Assembly: GCF_019443445.1 (NCBI RefSeq)
Contig: NZ_CP080378.1
Coordinates: 310,001-374,000 of the forward strand
Reading direction: 5' to 3'
From: Massilia sp. PAMC28688
GTDB taxonomy: Bacteria > Pseudomonadota > Gammaproteobacteria > Burkholderiales > Burkholderiaceae_D
DNA: 64,000 nt
The position numbers and the translations under genes are program-made. The notes beneath the pieces are model-generated. The model ran no database searches. It was given only the letters and a program-made list of their open reading frames with translations, and had not been told where the DNA came from. Within the stretch, counting starts at the first letter, position 1. Each line of letters opens with the position of its first letter. Positions 30,815 through 41,618 of this stretch are shown piece by piece.

Positions 30815-30844
30815 TGTGTGGATAAGACCCGCATCAGGCCCCAT

Positions 30845-31771
30845 ATGTCCCCTACTACGCCAATCAAGCATTTCCTCCAGTTTGCCGACTTTTCGCTCGA
30901 CGAATTCAACTATGTCATTGAGCGCGCGGCCGTCATCAAGCGCAAGTTCAAGAACTACGAGGTGTACCACCCGCTGGTCGACCGCACCCTGGTGATGGTG
31001 TTTGAAAAGAATTCGACCCGCACCCGCCTGTCGTTCGAAGCCGGCATGCACCAGCTCGGCGGGGCCGCCATCTACCTCAACACGCGCGACAGCCAGCTTG
31101 GCCGGGGCGAGCCGGTGGAAGACGCGGGCCAGGTCATGAGCCGCATGTGCGACATCATCATGGTGCGTACCTTCGGCCAGGAGATCATCGAGCGCTTCGC
31201 CGCCCACTCGCGCGTGCCGGTCATCAATGGCCTGACCAATGAGCACCATCCCTGCCAGGTGCTGGCCGACATCTTCACTTTCCACGAGCACCGCGGCGCC
31301 ATCACCGGCAAGACGGTGGCATGGATCGGCGACGCCAACAACATGCTCTACTCCTGGCTGCAGGCGGCCGAAGTATTCGGCTTTCACCTCAATGTATCGA
31401 CTCCCAAAGGCTACGACATCGACCACGCGCTGGTGTCGACCGCCCGCTACACCTTCTTCGACAACCCGTCCGATGCGTGTGCCGGCGCCCACCTGGTCAA
31501 CACTGATGTGTGGACCAGCATGGGCTATGAGAAGGAAAACGCGGCGCGCCTGAAAGCCTTTGATGGCTTCATTGTCGACGCTCCCAAGATGGCACGGGCC
31601 GCGCCCGACGCCCTGTTCATGCACTGCCTGCCCGCCCACCGCGGCGAGGAAGTGGCCGCCGAGGTGATCGACGGCCCGCAGTCGGTGGTGTGGGACGAGG
31701 CCGAGAACCGCCTGCACGTGCAAAAGGCACTGATCGAGTACCTGCTGCTCGGGCGCCTGAGCAATCCATAA
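30845..31771 (+). CDS. argF: Ornithine carbamoyltransferase
   Basis: A 308-aa arginine biosynthesis enzyme making citrulline from ornithine and carbamoyl phosphate. Landmarks: carbamoyl-phosphate loop [24 protein letters not shown], ornithine-binding DVWTSMG, and the catalytic [14 protein letters not shown] 30845 ([16 protein letters not shown]) is preferred; a start at 30776 would add 23 basic residues not typical of the family. argG follows after 44 bp, so the two steps are co-transcribed. Confidence 0.95.
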   Translation: MSPTTPIKHFLQFADFSLDEFNYVIERAAVIKRKFKNYEVYHPLVDRTLVMVFEKNSTRTRLSFEAGMHQLGGAAIYLNTRDSQLGRGEPVEDAGQVMSRMCDIIMVRTFGQEIIERFAAHSRVPVINGLTNEHHPCQVLADIFTFHEHRGAITGKTVAWIGDANNMLYSWLQAAEVFGFHLNVSTPKGYDIDHALVSTARYTFFDNPSDACAGAHLVNTDVWTSMGYEKENAARLKAFDGFIVDAPKMARAAPDALFMHCLPAHRGEEVAAEVIDGPQSVVWDEAENRLHVQKALIEYLLLGRLSNP

Positions 31772-31815
31772 CATCAATAAAGCAGCAATCATCAACCCAA
31801 CACTTTGGACACACC

Positions 31816-33048
<1,233 letters not shown>

Positions 33049-33098
33049 GGCACGTCAGCGCAGCAAATCGGCGCAGCAAATCGGCGCCGCCGGCGCAC

Positions 33099-33122
33099 GC
33101 CACCTTCGGGTGGCTTTTTTTT
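33099..33122 (+). terminator. Rho-independent terminator of argFG
   Basis: Stem GCCACC / GGTGGC with a TTCG tetraloop followed by eight Ts. Just upstream, GCGCAGCAAATCG occurs twice in tandem (33058-33083). Confidence 0.9.
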
Positions 33123-33170
33123 CGCCCCAGCATGTTACATTGAGCAAAAATGTATCACTAAGGCGACAAC

Positions 33171-34994
33171 ATGTTAAAGAACCTCGGCATCGGCCACAAG
33201 ATTGCGCTGGCCTTCGGCACCATCATTGCATTGCTGCTCCTGCTGCTGTCGCTGGCGTACGCAAGCTTCCAGCAATTATCCGAAGCCAACAGCTGGGACC
33301 GCCATACCCTCAAGGTTTTACTGGAAACGCAAGAGATCGCCACCTCGGTGCTGCAAATCCAGAGCGCCACGCGCGGGTTCATGCTAACTGGCAATGAAGC
33401 GGTGGCCCAGCCGATCCCGGCAGAAGAAGCCAAAGTCAGGCGCCACCTGGCCACCGCCCTGGGCCTGACCGCCGACAACCCCGCCCAGCAAGACCGCTTG
33501 CGGCGCATGGGTCCCATGCTCGAGGATTGGCTGGTCAATGTCATCGACCCGCTGCTGGTGCGGCGCCGCCTGGCCAGGGAACGGCCCGACCTGCCGCAGC
33601 AAACGGCAACCGAGGCCGATGTCGTCAACGGCGCGCGCACCATTGCCGCCATTCGCAAGCTGATTGACGAAGTCAGCACCGAGGAAGCACGCTTGCTGGC
33701 CGCGCGCAGCGCCCAGGCGCAGCTGCTGCATGACCGCATGGCGCTGCTGCTGCAGGGAGGTGGCCTGGCATGCGTGGTGCTGGCAGGCTTGATCGCCTGG
33801 TGGCTGGCCGGCGCGCTGCTGCGCCCTTTGCACAGCCTGACGCAAGCGGTCGGCCGGCTGGGACGGGGCGAGGCCGGCGCGCGCGCGGCCGTCCTGTCGG
33901 GCGATGAACTGGGCCGGGTGACGCAGGCCTTCAACGGCATGGCGCAGTCGATCGAAGACGCCCACGCGGCCGAACTGGCCCAGAACGCGTCGCTGCGGGC
34001 CAAGGTCGATGCGCTGCTCGGCGTGGTCTCGCGCGCTGCCGCGGGCGACCTGACGGGCGCGGTGACGGTCAGGGGCGAGGATGCGATCGGCCGCATGGGT
34101 GAAGGCTTGCATACGATGGTCGAGAATCTGCGGCGCCTGATCGACAATGTGCAACAGGCCGGCATCCAGGTCACCACCTCGGCCACCGAGATTGCCGCCG
34201 CCGCCAGCCAGCAGGAAGCGATGGGCATCGAGCAGGCCCAGACCAGTGTCGAAATCCTGGCCACTACGCGCGAAATCTCGGCCAACACGGAGCAGCTGCT
34301 CAAGACAATGGAAGGGGCCACCGCGGTGGCCGACTACACCACCAGCGCCACGGCCGAAGCGCAGACCAACCTCAAACGCATGGACAGCACCATGGGGCAG
34401 ATGGTCGCGGCCACCGACTCCATCAACGCCAAGCTGGCCGCGCTGTCGGAAAAGGCGAGCAACATCAACAGCGTGCTGACCACCATCACCAAGGTGGCCG
34501 ACCAGACCAATATCCTTTCGCTCAACGCCGCCATCGAAGCGGAAAAGGCAGGCGACGCCGGGCGCGGCTTTTCCGTGGTGGCCACCGAAATCCGGCGCCT
34601 GGCCGACCAGACCTCGGTCTCGACCTGGGACATCGAGCAGATGCTGCGCGAGATGCAGTCGGCGGTGTCGGCCAGCGTCATGGGCATGGACAAATTCTCG
34701 GAAGAGATCCGGCGCAGCGTGGGCGAAGTGCGCCAGGTGGGCGAACAGCTCTCCGGCGTGATGGACCAGGTACAAAAGCTCGCCCCCGAGTTCGACCTGG
34801 TGCTGCAGGGGATGCAGTCGCAGGCCAGCGGCGCGGCCCAGATTGCCGACACCATGACCCAGCTGAACGACACCACCCACCAGAGCGTGGATTCGCTCAA
34901 GGCCACCAGCGAGGCGGTGCACCAGCTGCAGTTCGCCGCCAGCGGCCTGCACACCAGCGTGGCCTCGTTCTCGCTCGCCGGCAGCGTTCGCTAA
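33171..34994 (+). CDS. wspA1: Methyl-accepting chemotaxis protein, WspA-like (copy 1)
   Basis: A 607-aa membrane receptor, first gene of the Wsp-type operon. TM1 is at residues ~10-30 ([20 protein letters not shown]), a CHASE3-like periplasmic helical domain contains [14 protein letters not shown]2 is at ~190-215, then HAMP, then a signalling domain with the hairpin tip [37 protein letters not shown]. In Pseudomonas WspA senses surface contact or envelope stress and activates the WspE kinase. Ribosome site AAGG upstream of ATG 33171. The last ~270 residues are almost identical to the second copy downstream while the sensor halves are only moderately similar. Confidence 0.88.
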   Translation: MLKNLGIGHKIALAFGTIIALLLLLLSLAYASFQQLSEANSWDRHTLKVLLETQEIATSVLQIQSATRGFMLTGNEAVAQPIPAEEAKVRRHLATALGLTADNPAQQDRLRRMGPMLEDWLVNVIDPLLVRRRLARERPDLPQQTATEADVVNGARTIAAIRKLIDEVSTEEARLLAARSAQAQLLHDRMALLLQGGGLACVVLAGLIAWWLAGALLRPLHSLTQAVGRLGRGEAGARAAVLSGDELGRVTQAFNGMAQSIEDAHAAELAQNASLRAKVDALLGVVSRAAAGDLTGAVTVRGEDAIGRMGEGLHTMVENLRRLIDNVQQAGIQVTTSATEIAAAASQQEAMGIEQAQTSVEILATTREISANTEQLLKTMEGATAVADYTTSATAEAQTNLKRMDSTMGQMVAATDSINAKLAALSEKASNINSVLTTITKVADQTNILSLNAAIEAEKAGDAGRGFSVVATEIRRLADQTSVSTWDIEQMLREMQSAVSASVMGMDKFSEEIRRSVGEVRQVGEQLSGVMDQVQKLAPEFDLVLQGMQSQASGAAQIADTMTQLNDTTHQSVDSLKATSEAVHQLQFAASGLHTSVASFSLAGSVR

Positions 34995-35060
34995 AGTGCG
35001 GAGGTTCCATGGGAGCCGCGGCAATGTTACATTGGTGAAAAGCGCAGTTCAGGAGACGAC

Positions 35061-36872
35061 ATGTTGCGAAATCTGAGTATCAAAACCAAGCTGTACGCCG
35101 GATTCGGCGCCATTGTGTCCATCATCCTGGTGTTACTGGCCCTGGCCAACAAGGATTTTGCCCGGCTGTCGGCCGCGAGCGAACTGGACCGCAAGACACT
35201 GGAAATCCTGGTCGAGGCCAACGAGATATCCACGTCCCTGCTGGAACTGCAGACCGAAACGCGCGGCTTCCTGCTGACCGGCAACGAGCGCTTCCTGACG
35301 CCCGACAATGACGAGCGGGCCGAACTGTACAAGCACCTGGACGACGCCGACCGGCTCGTGATCGACCCGTCGATCCGGGCCAAGTTCCAGCGCCTGCGCA
35401 CCCTCTCGGACAGCTACCTCAAGGACATCATCGATCCCCTCCTCGCCCGCCGGCGCGCCCTGGGCAACAGCCCGGACGCCGCCCGCCGGATGGCCGACGC
35501 CCCCGAACTGACGCGCGGCTTTGAAACCGTGACGGCCGCCATGGGCCTGCTCGACGAAATCAACGCCGACGAAAACCGCCTGCTGGCCGAGCGCAGCGCC
35601 GAGTCGCGCGCGCTGCAGCAGCGCATGCAGATGCTGCTCACCGTCGGCGGCGTCATTACCATTGCGCTGGCGGTGATGATTGCCTGGCTCCTCACGCGCG
35701 CGCTGATGGCGCCCTTGAACGAACTGACCCACGTGGTGGGCCGCATTGCGGCCGGCGAGAAAGGCGCCCGCGTGACCGTGGCGGCCAACGATGAACTGGG
35801 CAAGGTGGCGCAGGAATTTAACCGCATGGCGCAGGCGGTGCAGGACAACCAGGCGCGCGAACTGGCCGCCACCGACGAACTGCGCTCCAAGGTCGACGCC
35901 CTGCTCGACGTGGTGTCGAAGGCGGCCATTGGCGACCTGACCGGGACCGTGACGGTCGAGGGCCAGGACGCGATCGGCCGCATGGGTGAAGGCTTGCAGA
36001 CCATGGTCGACAACCTGCGCAAGCTGATTCACAACGTGCAAAAGGCCGGCATCCAGGTCACCACCTCGGCCACCGAGATTGCCGCCGCGGCGCGCCAGCA
36101 GGAAGCCACCGGCACCGAGCAGGCCCAGACCAGCGTCGAAATCCTGGCCACCACGCGCGAAATCTCGGCCAACACGGCGCAGCTGCTCAAGACCATGGAA
36201 GGGGCCACCGCGGTGGCCGACTACACCACCAGCGCCACGGCCGAAGCGCAGACCAACCTCAAACGCATGGACAGCACCATGGGGCAGATGGTCGCGGCCA
36301 CCGACTCCATCAACGCCAAGCTGGCCGCGCTGTCGGAAAAGGCGAGCAATATCAACAGCGTGCTGACCACCATCACCAAGGTGGCCGACCAGACCAATAT
36401 CCTTTCGCTCAACGCCGCCATCGAAGCGGAAAAGGCCGGCGACGCCGGGCGCGGCTTTTCCGTGGTGGCCACCGAAATCCGGCGCCTGGCCGACCAGACC
36501 TCGGTCTCGACCTGGGACATCGAGCAGATGCTGCGCGAGATGCAGTCGGCGGTGTCGGCCAGCGTCATGGGCATGGACAAATTCTCGGAAGAGATCCGGC
36601 GCAGCGTGGGCGAAGTGCGCCGGGTGGGCGAACAGCTCTCCGGCGTGATGGACCAGGTACAAAAGCTCGCCCCGCAGTTCGACCTGGTGCTGCAAGGGAT
36701 GCAGTCGCAGGCTATCGGCGCCTCGCAAATTTCCGACACCATGATGCAGCTTAACGACGCCACCCAGCAAACGGTGGACTCGCTGCGCGCCACCAGCGAA
36801 GCGGTGCACCAGCTGCAGTACGCCGCCACCGACCTGCAGTCCTCGGTGGCCACCTTCTCGGTGACGCAGTAA
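35061..36872 (+). CDS. wspA2: Methyl-accepting chemotaxis protein, WspA-like (copy 2)
   Basis: A 603-aa paralogue of the receptor just upstream, with the same plan: TM1 ~10-30, CHASE3-like sensor (TETRGFLLTGNERF), TM2 ~195-215, HAMP, signalling tip [29 protein letters not shown] lies 8 bp before the ATG. Its stop is immediately followed by the wspB ATG, so this copy is the one tightly joined to the operon. The 66-bp gap between the two receptor genes repeats the ATGTTACATTG motif also found before copy 1. The sensor domain differs enough that the two may respond to different cues. Confidence 0.88.
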   Translation: MLRNLSIKTKLYAGFGAIVSIILVLLALANKDFARLSAASELDRKTLEILVEANEISTSLLELQTETRGFLLTGNERFLTPDNDERAELYKHLDDADRLVIDPSIRAKFQRLRTLSDSYLKDIIDPLLARRRALGNSPDAARRMADAPELTRGFETVTAAMGLLDEINADENRLLAERSAESRALQQRMQMLLTVGGVITIALAVMIAWLLTRALMAPLNELTHVVGRIAAGEKGARVTVAANDELGKVAQEFNRMAQAVQDNQARELAATDELRSKVDALLDVVSKAAIGDLTGTVTVEGQDAIGRMGEGLQTMVDNLRKLIHNVQKAGIQVTTSATEIAAAARQQEATGTEQAQTSVEILATTREISANTAQLLKTMEGATAVADYTTSATAEAQTNLKRMDSTMGQMVAATDSINAKLAALSEKASNINSVLTTITKVADQTNILSLNAAIEAEKAGDAGRGFSVVATEIRRLADQTSVSTWDIEQMLREMQSAVSASVMGMDKFSEEIRRSVGEVRRVGEQLSGVMDQVQKLAPQFDLVLQGMQSQAIGASQISDTMMQLNDATQQTVDSLRATSEAVHQLQYAATDLQSSVATFSVTQ

Positions 36873-37328
36873 ATGAAAGTGCTCGTTTTCAGCATCGGCC
36901 CGGACCGCTACGCATTGCCGCTGGCGGCGCTGGCACGGGTGGTGCCTGTGGCCGAGCTCAAGCAGGTGGCGCTGGCGCCGCCCTATGTCGCCGGCCTGCT
37001 CGACCTGCACGGCGAACCGGTGCCGGTGGTCGACCTGTCGCAGCTGGCCGGCTTCCCGCGCCAGGACACCTGGTTCGACACCCGCATCATGCTGACCGAC
37101 TACCCCCTGCCCGGTGGCGGCTCCGCCCTGCTTGGCCTGCTGGCCGAACACGTGATGGGGGTCGAGACACTGGACCTGGCAGCGCTGCGCGAGACCGGGG
37201 TGGCCGGCGCGCCGTTCCTGGGGCAGGTAGCCAGCGGGCCCGATGGCATGCTGCAGCTGCTCGAGCCGGGACAGCTGCTGCCAGCGGAGGTGCGCGCGGC
37301 ACTGTTCCCGCAGCAGGTGCGCGCATGA
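36873..37328 (+). CDS. wspB: CheW-like coupling protein WspB
   Basis: A 151-aa single CheW domain (MKVLVFSIGPDRYALPLAALARVVPVAEL ... PYVAGLLDLHGEPVPVVDLSQL) linking receptor to kinase. The start is directly adjacent to the wspA2 stop, and the stop overlaps wspC by 4 bp. Gene order identifies it as the WspB position. Confidence 0.88.
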   Translation: MKVLVFSIGPDRYALPLAALARVVPVAELKQVALAPPYVAGLLDLHGEPVPVVDLSQLAGFPRQDTWFDTRIMLTDYPLPGGGSALLGLLAEHVMGVETLDLAALRETGVAGAPFLGQVASGPDGMLQLLEPGQLLPAEVRAALFPQQVRA

Positions 37329-38560
37329 GCGCGCGCGAGCTGATCAAGCAGACCACAGGGCTGAACCTGAGCGTGGCCGCCGCCGAGCGCGCCCTGCGCC
37401 AGCGCATGGCGATCCTGGGGCAGCGCGACAGCCGCGCTTATCTCGACACCATCACCCCGGCCGAACTGCAGGCGCTGGTGGAACTGGTGGTGGTGCCGGA
37501 GTCATGGCTGTTCCGCGACGCCCAGGCCTTTGTCTCGGCCACCGCGTACGTCCAGCAAAGCCTGGCCGCGCGCCCGCAGCGCCAGTTGCGCATCCTGTCG
37601 CTGCCCTGCGCCAGCGGCGAAGAACCGTACTCGATTGCCATGTCCCTGGCCGACGCCGGGGTGGCGATGGAGTCGGTGACCATCGACGCCATGGACCTGT
37701 CGGAAGTGGCGCTGGAACGGGCACGGCGCGGACGCTACACGCGCAATGCCTTTCGCGGCCCCGACATTTCGTTCCGGGCACGCCACTTCAGCCAGGTGGA
37801 CAATGAATACCAGATCCACGACCACCTGCGCGAGCGCGTCAATTTCAGCCAGGGCAACCTGCTCGACATCGATGCCCTTGGTAACGCCGGCCGCTACGAC
37901 GTGCTATTTTGCCGTAACCTGCTGATCTACTTTGACGACGCCACCACCGCCACGGCCATCGCCAAGCTGCGCCTGCTGCTGGCCGATGACGGCGTGCTCT
38001 TTGCCGGCTATGCGGAAGTGCCCGTGTTCTGCACCAATGGCTTTACCCCGATGCGCATGCCCGGCGCGTTTGCCCTTCAAAAGGAGCGCCGCGGTCAGCT
38101 GCGGCGCCCCCGGGCCGCAGGCTTGCCCGGGCCGGCGGCGAGCCAGGCGCGCCCCGCTCCCGTGCTGCGCCCGGCCCCGCGGTCGGGCCAGGCGGCGACA
38201 GGGCACGCCGAGCGCGAGTCAGCACAGGGGTTCGACCTGGCGGCCATGCTGACCCATGCCCGGCAGCTGGCAAACCAGGGCGACCATGCCGCCGCCGCCG
38301 TGGCCTGTCACGCGGTGCTGGCCAGTAGTCCGGGGGCGGCCGAAGCTTACTTCATCCTGGGCCTGATAAGCGAGTGCAACCAGCAGCCGGCGGAAGCGGG
38401 CGAACACTGGCGCCGCTGCGTCTATCTGCAGCCGGACCACTACGAGGCACTGTGCCACCTGGCCCTGCTGGCCGAACAGGGTGGCGCCGCCGCCCAGGCC
38501 AGCGCCCTGAAACAGCGTGCCGCGCGCGTGTTCAGCCGCACCCGGAACCAGGCATCATGA
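37325..38560 (+). CDS. wspC: CheR-type receptor methyltransferase with TPR, WspC
   Basis: A 411-aa SAM-dependent glutamate methyltransferase. The CheR domain (~1-265) includes ESWLFRDAQAF, the SAM motif LSLPCASGEEPYSIAMSL, the DAMDLSEVALERARRGRYTRNAFRG segment and CRNLLIYFD. A Pro/Ala/Arg-rich linker (~265-305) leads to C-terminal TPR-like repeats, the architecture that distinguishes WspC from ordinary CheR. It overlaps neighbours at both ends by 4 bp. Confidence 0.9.
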   Translation: MSARELIKQTTGLNLSVAAAERALRQRMAILGQRDSRAYLDTITPAELQALVELVVVPESWLFRDAQAFVSATAYVQQSLAARPQRQLRILSLPCASGEEPYSIAMSLADAGVAMESVTIDAMDLSEVALERARRGRYTRNAFRGPDISFRARHFSQVDNEYQIHDHLRERVNFSQGNLLDIDALGNAGRYDVLFCRNLLIYFDDATTATAIAKLRLLLADDGVLFAGYAEVPVFCTNGFTPMRMPGAFALQKERRGQLRRPRAAGLPGPAASQARPAPVLRPAPRSGQAATGHAERESAQGFDLAAMLTHARQLANQGDHAAAAVACHAVLASSPGAAEAYFILGLISECNQQPAEAGEHWRRCVYLQPDHYEALCHLALLAEQGGAAAQASALKQRAARVFSRTRNQAS

Positions 38561-39243
38561 GCGCACCCACCGACAAAGGCGCCGTCCCGGCACTGGCCGA
38601 CTGCTGGAACCGCATCGGCGTGCTGGGCGACCAGAGCTGTCCGCTGCTGCGTGACGTGGTCCACTGCCGCAATTGCGCGGTGTATGCCGGTGCGGCCCAG
38701 CGCAACCTGCAGCGGCCAATCGGCGCGGGCTACCGGGAACAATGGGCCGAGCTGCTGCGCCAGCCGCGCCAGGAGGCTGACCGCGCCGACCGCGCCGTGC
38801 TGGTATTTCGCATCGGGCAGGAATGGCTGGCACTGCCCGCTGCCATGATCGATTCGGTGGCACCGCAGGCACACGGCCACCGTCTGCCGCACCGCGGCGG
38901 CAGCGGCCTGCTGGGCGTGGTGAACGTGGGCGGCACGCTGCATCCATTGCTGTCGCTGGGCACCTTGCTGGGGGTGGACGAAAACGCGGGCAGCGCCACG
39001 GCGGGACGCCAGGTATTCGCCCGCCTGCTGGTGGTGCGATGGGAAGAACAGGCATTCGCCTTGCCCGTGGCCGACCTGCACGGCATCGTGCGTTACAGCG
39101 CGCGCAGCCTGGGCGCGCCCGCCGCCACCATGAACAAGGGCCTGGTGCGCTACCTGACGGGGGTGCTGACCGAGGCCGGCAAACATATCGGCGTACTCGA
39201 TGCCGCCCTGGTGGGACACCAAATGACAAGGTTGCTGCGATGA
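38557..39243 (+). CDS. wspD: CheW-like coupling protein WspD
   Basis: A 228-aa protein. The first ~75 residues contain a conserved WspD-type segment with cysteines (CWNRIGVLGDQSCPLLRDVVHCRNCAVY), and the rest is a CheW domain (VLVFRIGQEWLALPAAMIDSV ... RGGSGLLGVVNVGGTLHPLLSL). The four cysteines in the N-terminal segment could bind metal, which is speculative. ATG 38557 overlaps the wspC stop, and its own stop overlaps wspE. Confidence 0.88.
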   Translation: MSAPTDKGAVPALADCWNRIGVLGDQSCPLLRDVVHCRNCAVYAGAAQRNLQRPIGAGYREQWAELLRQPRQEADRADRAVLVFRIGQEWLALPAAMIDSVAPQAHGHRLPHRGGSGLLGVVNVGGTLHPLLSLGTLLGVDENAGSATAGRQVFARLLVVRWEEQAFALPVADLHGIVRYSARSLGAPAATMNKGLVRYLTGVLTEAGKHIGVLDAALVGHQMTRLLR

Positions 39244-41618
39244 GCCACGACGCCGATGACCTGAGCCAGTTCTCCATGATGGACCTGTTCCGCATGGAGG
39301 CCGAGGGGCAGAGCCAGCAACTGACCGATGGCCTGCTGGCGCTGGAACGGAAATCCGGCAGCAACGGCACCGTGGAGTCGCTCATGCGCGCGGCCCACTC
39401 CATCAAGGGTGCTGCCGCCATTGTCGGACTGGACGTGGTGGTGCAGCTGGCGCACGCCATGGAAGACGTCTTTGTCGCGGCCCAGAATGGCCTGCTCCTG
39501 ACGCCGGCCAATATCGATACCCTGCTGGCCGACGTCGACATCATCATGCAGATTTCGGCCCAGACCGAAGGCGGGGTAGCCGGGTGGCTGGCCGCCAATG
39601 GTGCGCGGATCGGCGAACTGGCGGCGGCCACCGGCGCCATCCGGGATGGCGAGGCGGCGGCTGCAGTGCCCGCGCCGGCGGCTGTGGTGGCCGCGCCGGC
39701 GGCGGCGCCGCAGCCGGCATCGCTGGCGACCCTGCTGGCCCAGGACCCCGACGAAGAGGCGCGCGAAATCGCAGCCGCCATGGCCGCCATGGCGCAGCTG
39801 GAACAGGAACGCGCGCCGGCCCCGGCGCCGGCCACCGGCGCGCCGGACGACAGCGGCGAGCCACCTCCCGCCCCCGGCCCGGCACGCGGCCCGGCCCAGG
39901 CCCAGAACTTCGACCGCCTGCTGGCACTGGCCAGCGAATCGCGCATCAATGCACACCAGATGCAGCCCTTCATCGCTTCCCTGCAGCGCTTCAAGCGCAA
40001 CCAGGGCTTGCTGTTCCAGGCGCTGGAGCAGCTCAACGAAGCGGTCCTGGCGAGCGGCGACGCAGGGCTGATCGACAAGGCCATGACGGCCGTACAGAAA
40101 GCCCATCCGCTCAAGCAGTTCATGCTCGAGCACCTGGCCGACATCGAAAGCTACGAGCGGCGCCTGCTGGTTGTATCCGACAACCTGGTCGACGAAGTGC
40201 TGGCCCTGCGCATGCGGCCATTTCGCGACGGCGTGCAAGCCTTTCCGCGCATGGTGCGCGACCTGGCGCGCAGCCTGGGCAAGCAAGCCCAGCTGGTCAT
40301 CAGCGGCGAAGACACGCTGGTTGACCGCGACATCCTGGCGCGCATTGAAAGCCCGCTCAATCACATCTTGCGCAATGCCGTCGACCACGGTGTGGACAGT
40401 CCCGACGAGCGGCGCGCGGCCGGCAAGCCCGCCCTGGCCACCATCACACTGGACGCACGCCACCGCGCCGGCATGCTCAGCATCGAAATCAGCGACGACG
40501 GACGGGGCGTCGACCTTGAACAGATCCGGCGCAAGGTGGTCGAGCGCAAGATGGCCAGCGAAGCCATGGCCGCCAGCCTGTCGGCACCGGAACTCATGGA
40601 ATTCTTGTTCCTGCCCGCCTTCAGCCTCAAGGAAACCACCAGCGCCATTTCCGGGCGCGGCGTGGGGCTGGACATCGTGCATCAGGCCATTCGCGAACAG
40701 AATGGCAGCGTGCGGATGCAGTCGGAACCGGGGCACGGCCTGCGCACCTCCATCACGCTGCCCCTGACCCAGTCGGTGGTGCGCTCGCTGGTGGTGGACA
40801 TCCAGGGCGAGGCCTACGCCGTCCCGATCGTCAAGGTGGAGCGGGTGCTGATGGTGCCGCAGGCCGAAATCCACACCCTGGAAAACAAGCAGTTCTTCGA
40901 CTACGGCGGCGAGCATCTGGGCCTGGTCTCGGCGGCCCAGGTGCTGGAACTGGGCCAGATGGCCGGTGCCGCCACCGATCTGCCGGTGCTCGTCATCGGC
41001 AGCGCCCAGCGCCGCTTCGCGCTGGTGGTGGACGCCATCCGCGGCGAGCAAAGCCTGGCAGTGCAAGCGCTGGACCGGATGTTCGGCAAGATCCAGGATG
41101 TCAGTTCGGCCGCCCTGCTTGACGACGGCTCGCCGGTTCTGATCCTGGATGTGGCAGACCTCCTGGTCTCGATCGACAAGCTGCTCGGCGAAGGCAGCCT
41201 GCACCAGCTGGCGCGCGAGAACGCGTCGGAGCGGCAGAAAGTCAAACGCGTGCTGGTGGTGGACGACTCGCTGACCGTGCGCGAAATGGAGCGCAAGCTG
41301 CTGCAGGCGCGCGGCTACCGGGTCGACATCGCCATCGACGGCATCGACGGCTGGAACGTGGTGCGCAGCGGCGAGTATGACCTGGTCATCACCGACGTCG
41401 ACATGCCGCGCATGGACGGCATCGAACTGGTTGCGCTCATCAAGAAAGACGTGCACCTGCACCAGCTGCCGGTCATGATCGTATCCTACAAGGACCGGCC
41501 GGAAGACCGCGCGCGCGGCATGGCAGCCGGAGCTGACTACTACCTCACCAAGGGCAGCTTCCACGACGAGACGCTGCTCGACGCCGTGTTTGAACTCATC
41601 GGAGACGCCGCCACATGA
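39240..41618 (+). CDS. wspE: Hybrid CheA kinase-receiver WspE
   Basis: A 792-aa chemotaxis-type histidine kinase. The HPt domain carries the phospho-accepting H53 in AAHSIKGAAA. An Ala/Pro-rich linker (~140-215) is followed by the dimerisation and HATPase domains (HILRNAVDHGVDSPDER, DDGRGVD, GRGVGLDIV), a CheW-like regulatory domain (~510-645) and a C-terminal receiver with VVDDSLTV and the acceptor Asp in VITDVDMPRMDG. In the Wsp model it phosphorylates WspR and WspF. ATG 39240 overlaps wspD by 4 bp. Confidence 0.93.
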   Translation: MSHDADDLSQFSMMDLFRMEAEGQSQQLTDGLLALERKSGSNGTVESLMRAAHSIKGAAAIVGLDVVVQLAHAMEDVFVAAQNGLLLTPANIDTLLADVDIIMQISAQTEGGVAGWLAANGARIGELAAATGAIRDGEAAAAVPAPAAVVAAPAAAPQPASLATLLAQDPDEEAREIAAAMAAMAQLEQERAPAPAPATGAPDDSGEPPPAPGPARGPAQAQNFDRLLALASESRINAHQMQPFIASLQRFKRNQGLLFQALEQLNEAVLASGDAGLIDKAMTAVQKAHPLKQFMLEHLADIESYERRLLVVSDNLVDEVLALRMRPFRDGVQAFPRMVRDLARSLGKQAQLVISGEDTLVDRDILARIESPLNHILRNAVDHGVDSPDERRAAGKPALATITLDARHRAGMLSIEISDDGRGVDLEQIRRKVVERKMASEAMAASLSAPELMEFLFLPAFSLKETTSAISGRGVGLDIVHQAIREQNGSVRMQSEPGHGLRTSITLPLTQSVVRSLVVDIQGEAYAVPIVKVERVLMVPQAEIHTLENKQFFDYGGEHLGLVSAAQVLELGQMAGAATDLPVLVIGSAQRRFALVVDAIRGEQSLAVQALDRMFGKIQDVSSAALLDDGSPVLILDVADLLVSIDKLLGEGSLHQLARENASERQKVKRVLVVDDSLTVREMERKLLQARGYRVDIAIDGIDGWNVVRSGEYDLVITDVDMPRMDGIELVALIKKDVHLHQLPVMIVSYKDRPEDRARGMAAGADYYLTKGSFHDETLLDAVFELIGDAAT

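Noticed and set aside
33058..33083. 13-bp tandem repeat before the argG terminator as a regulatory site
   Set aside because: Only two copies, directly after the stop codon, so simple slippage is enough to explain it.
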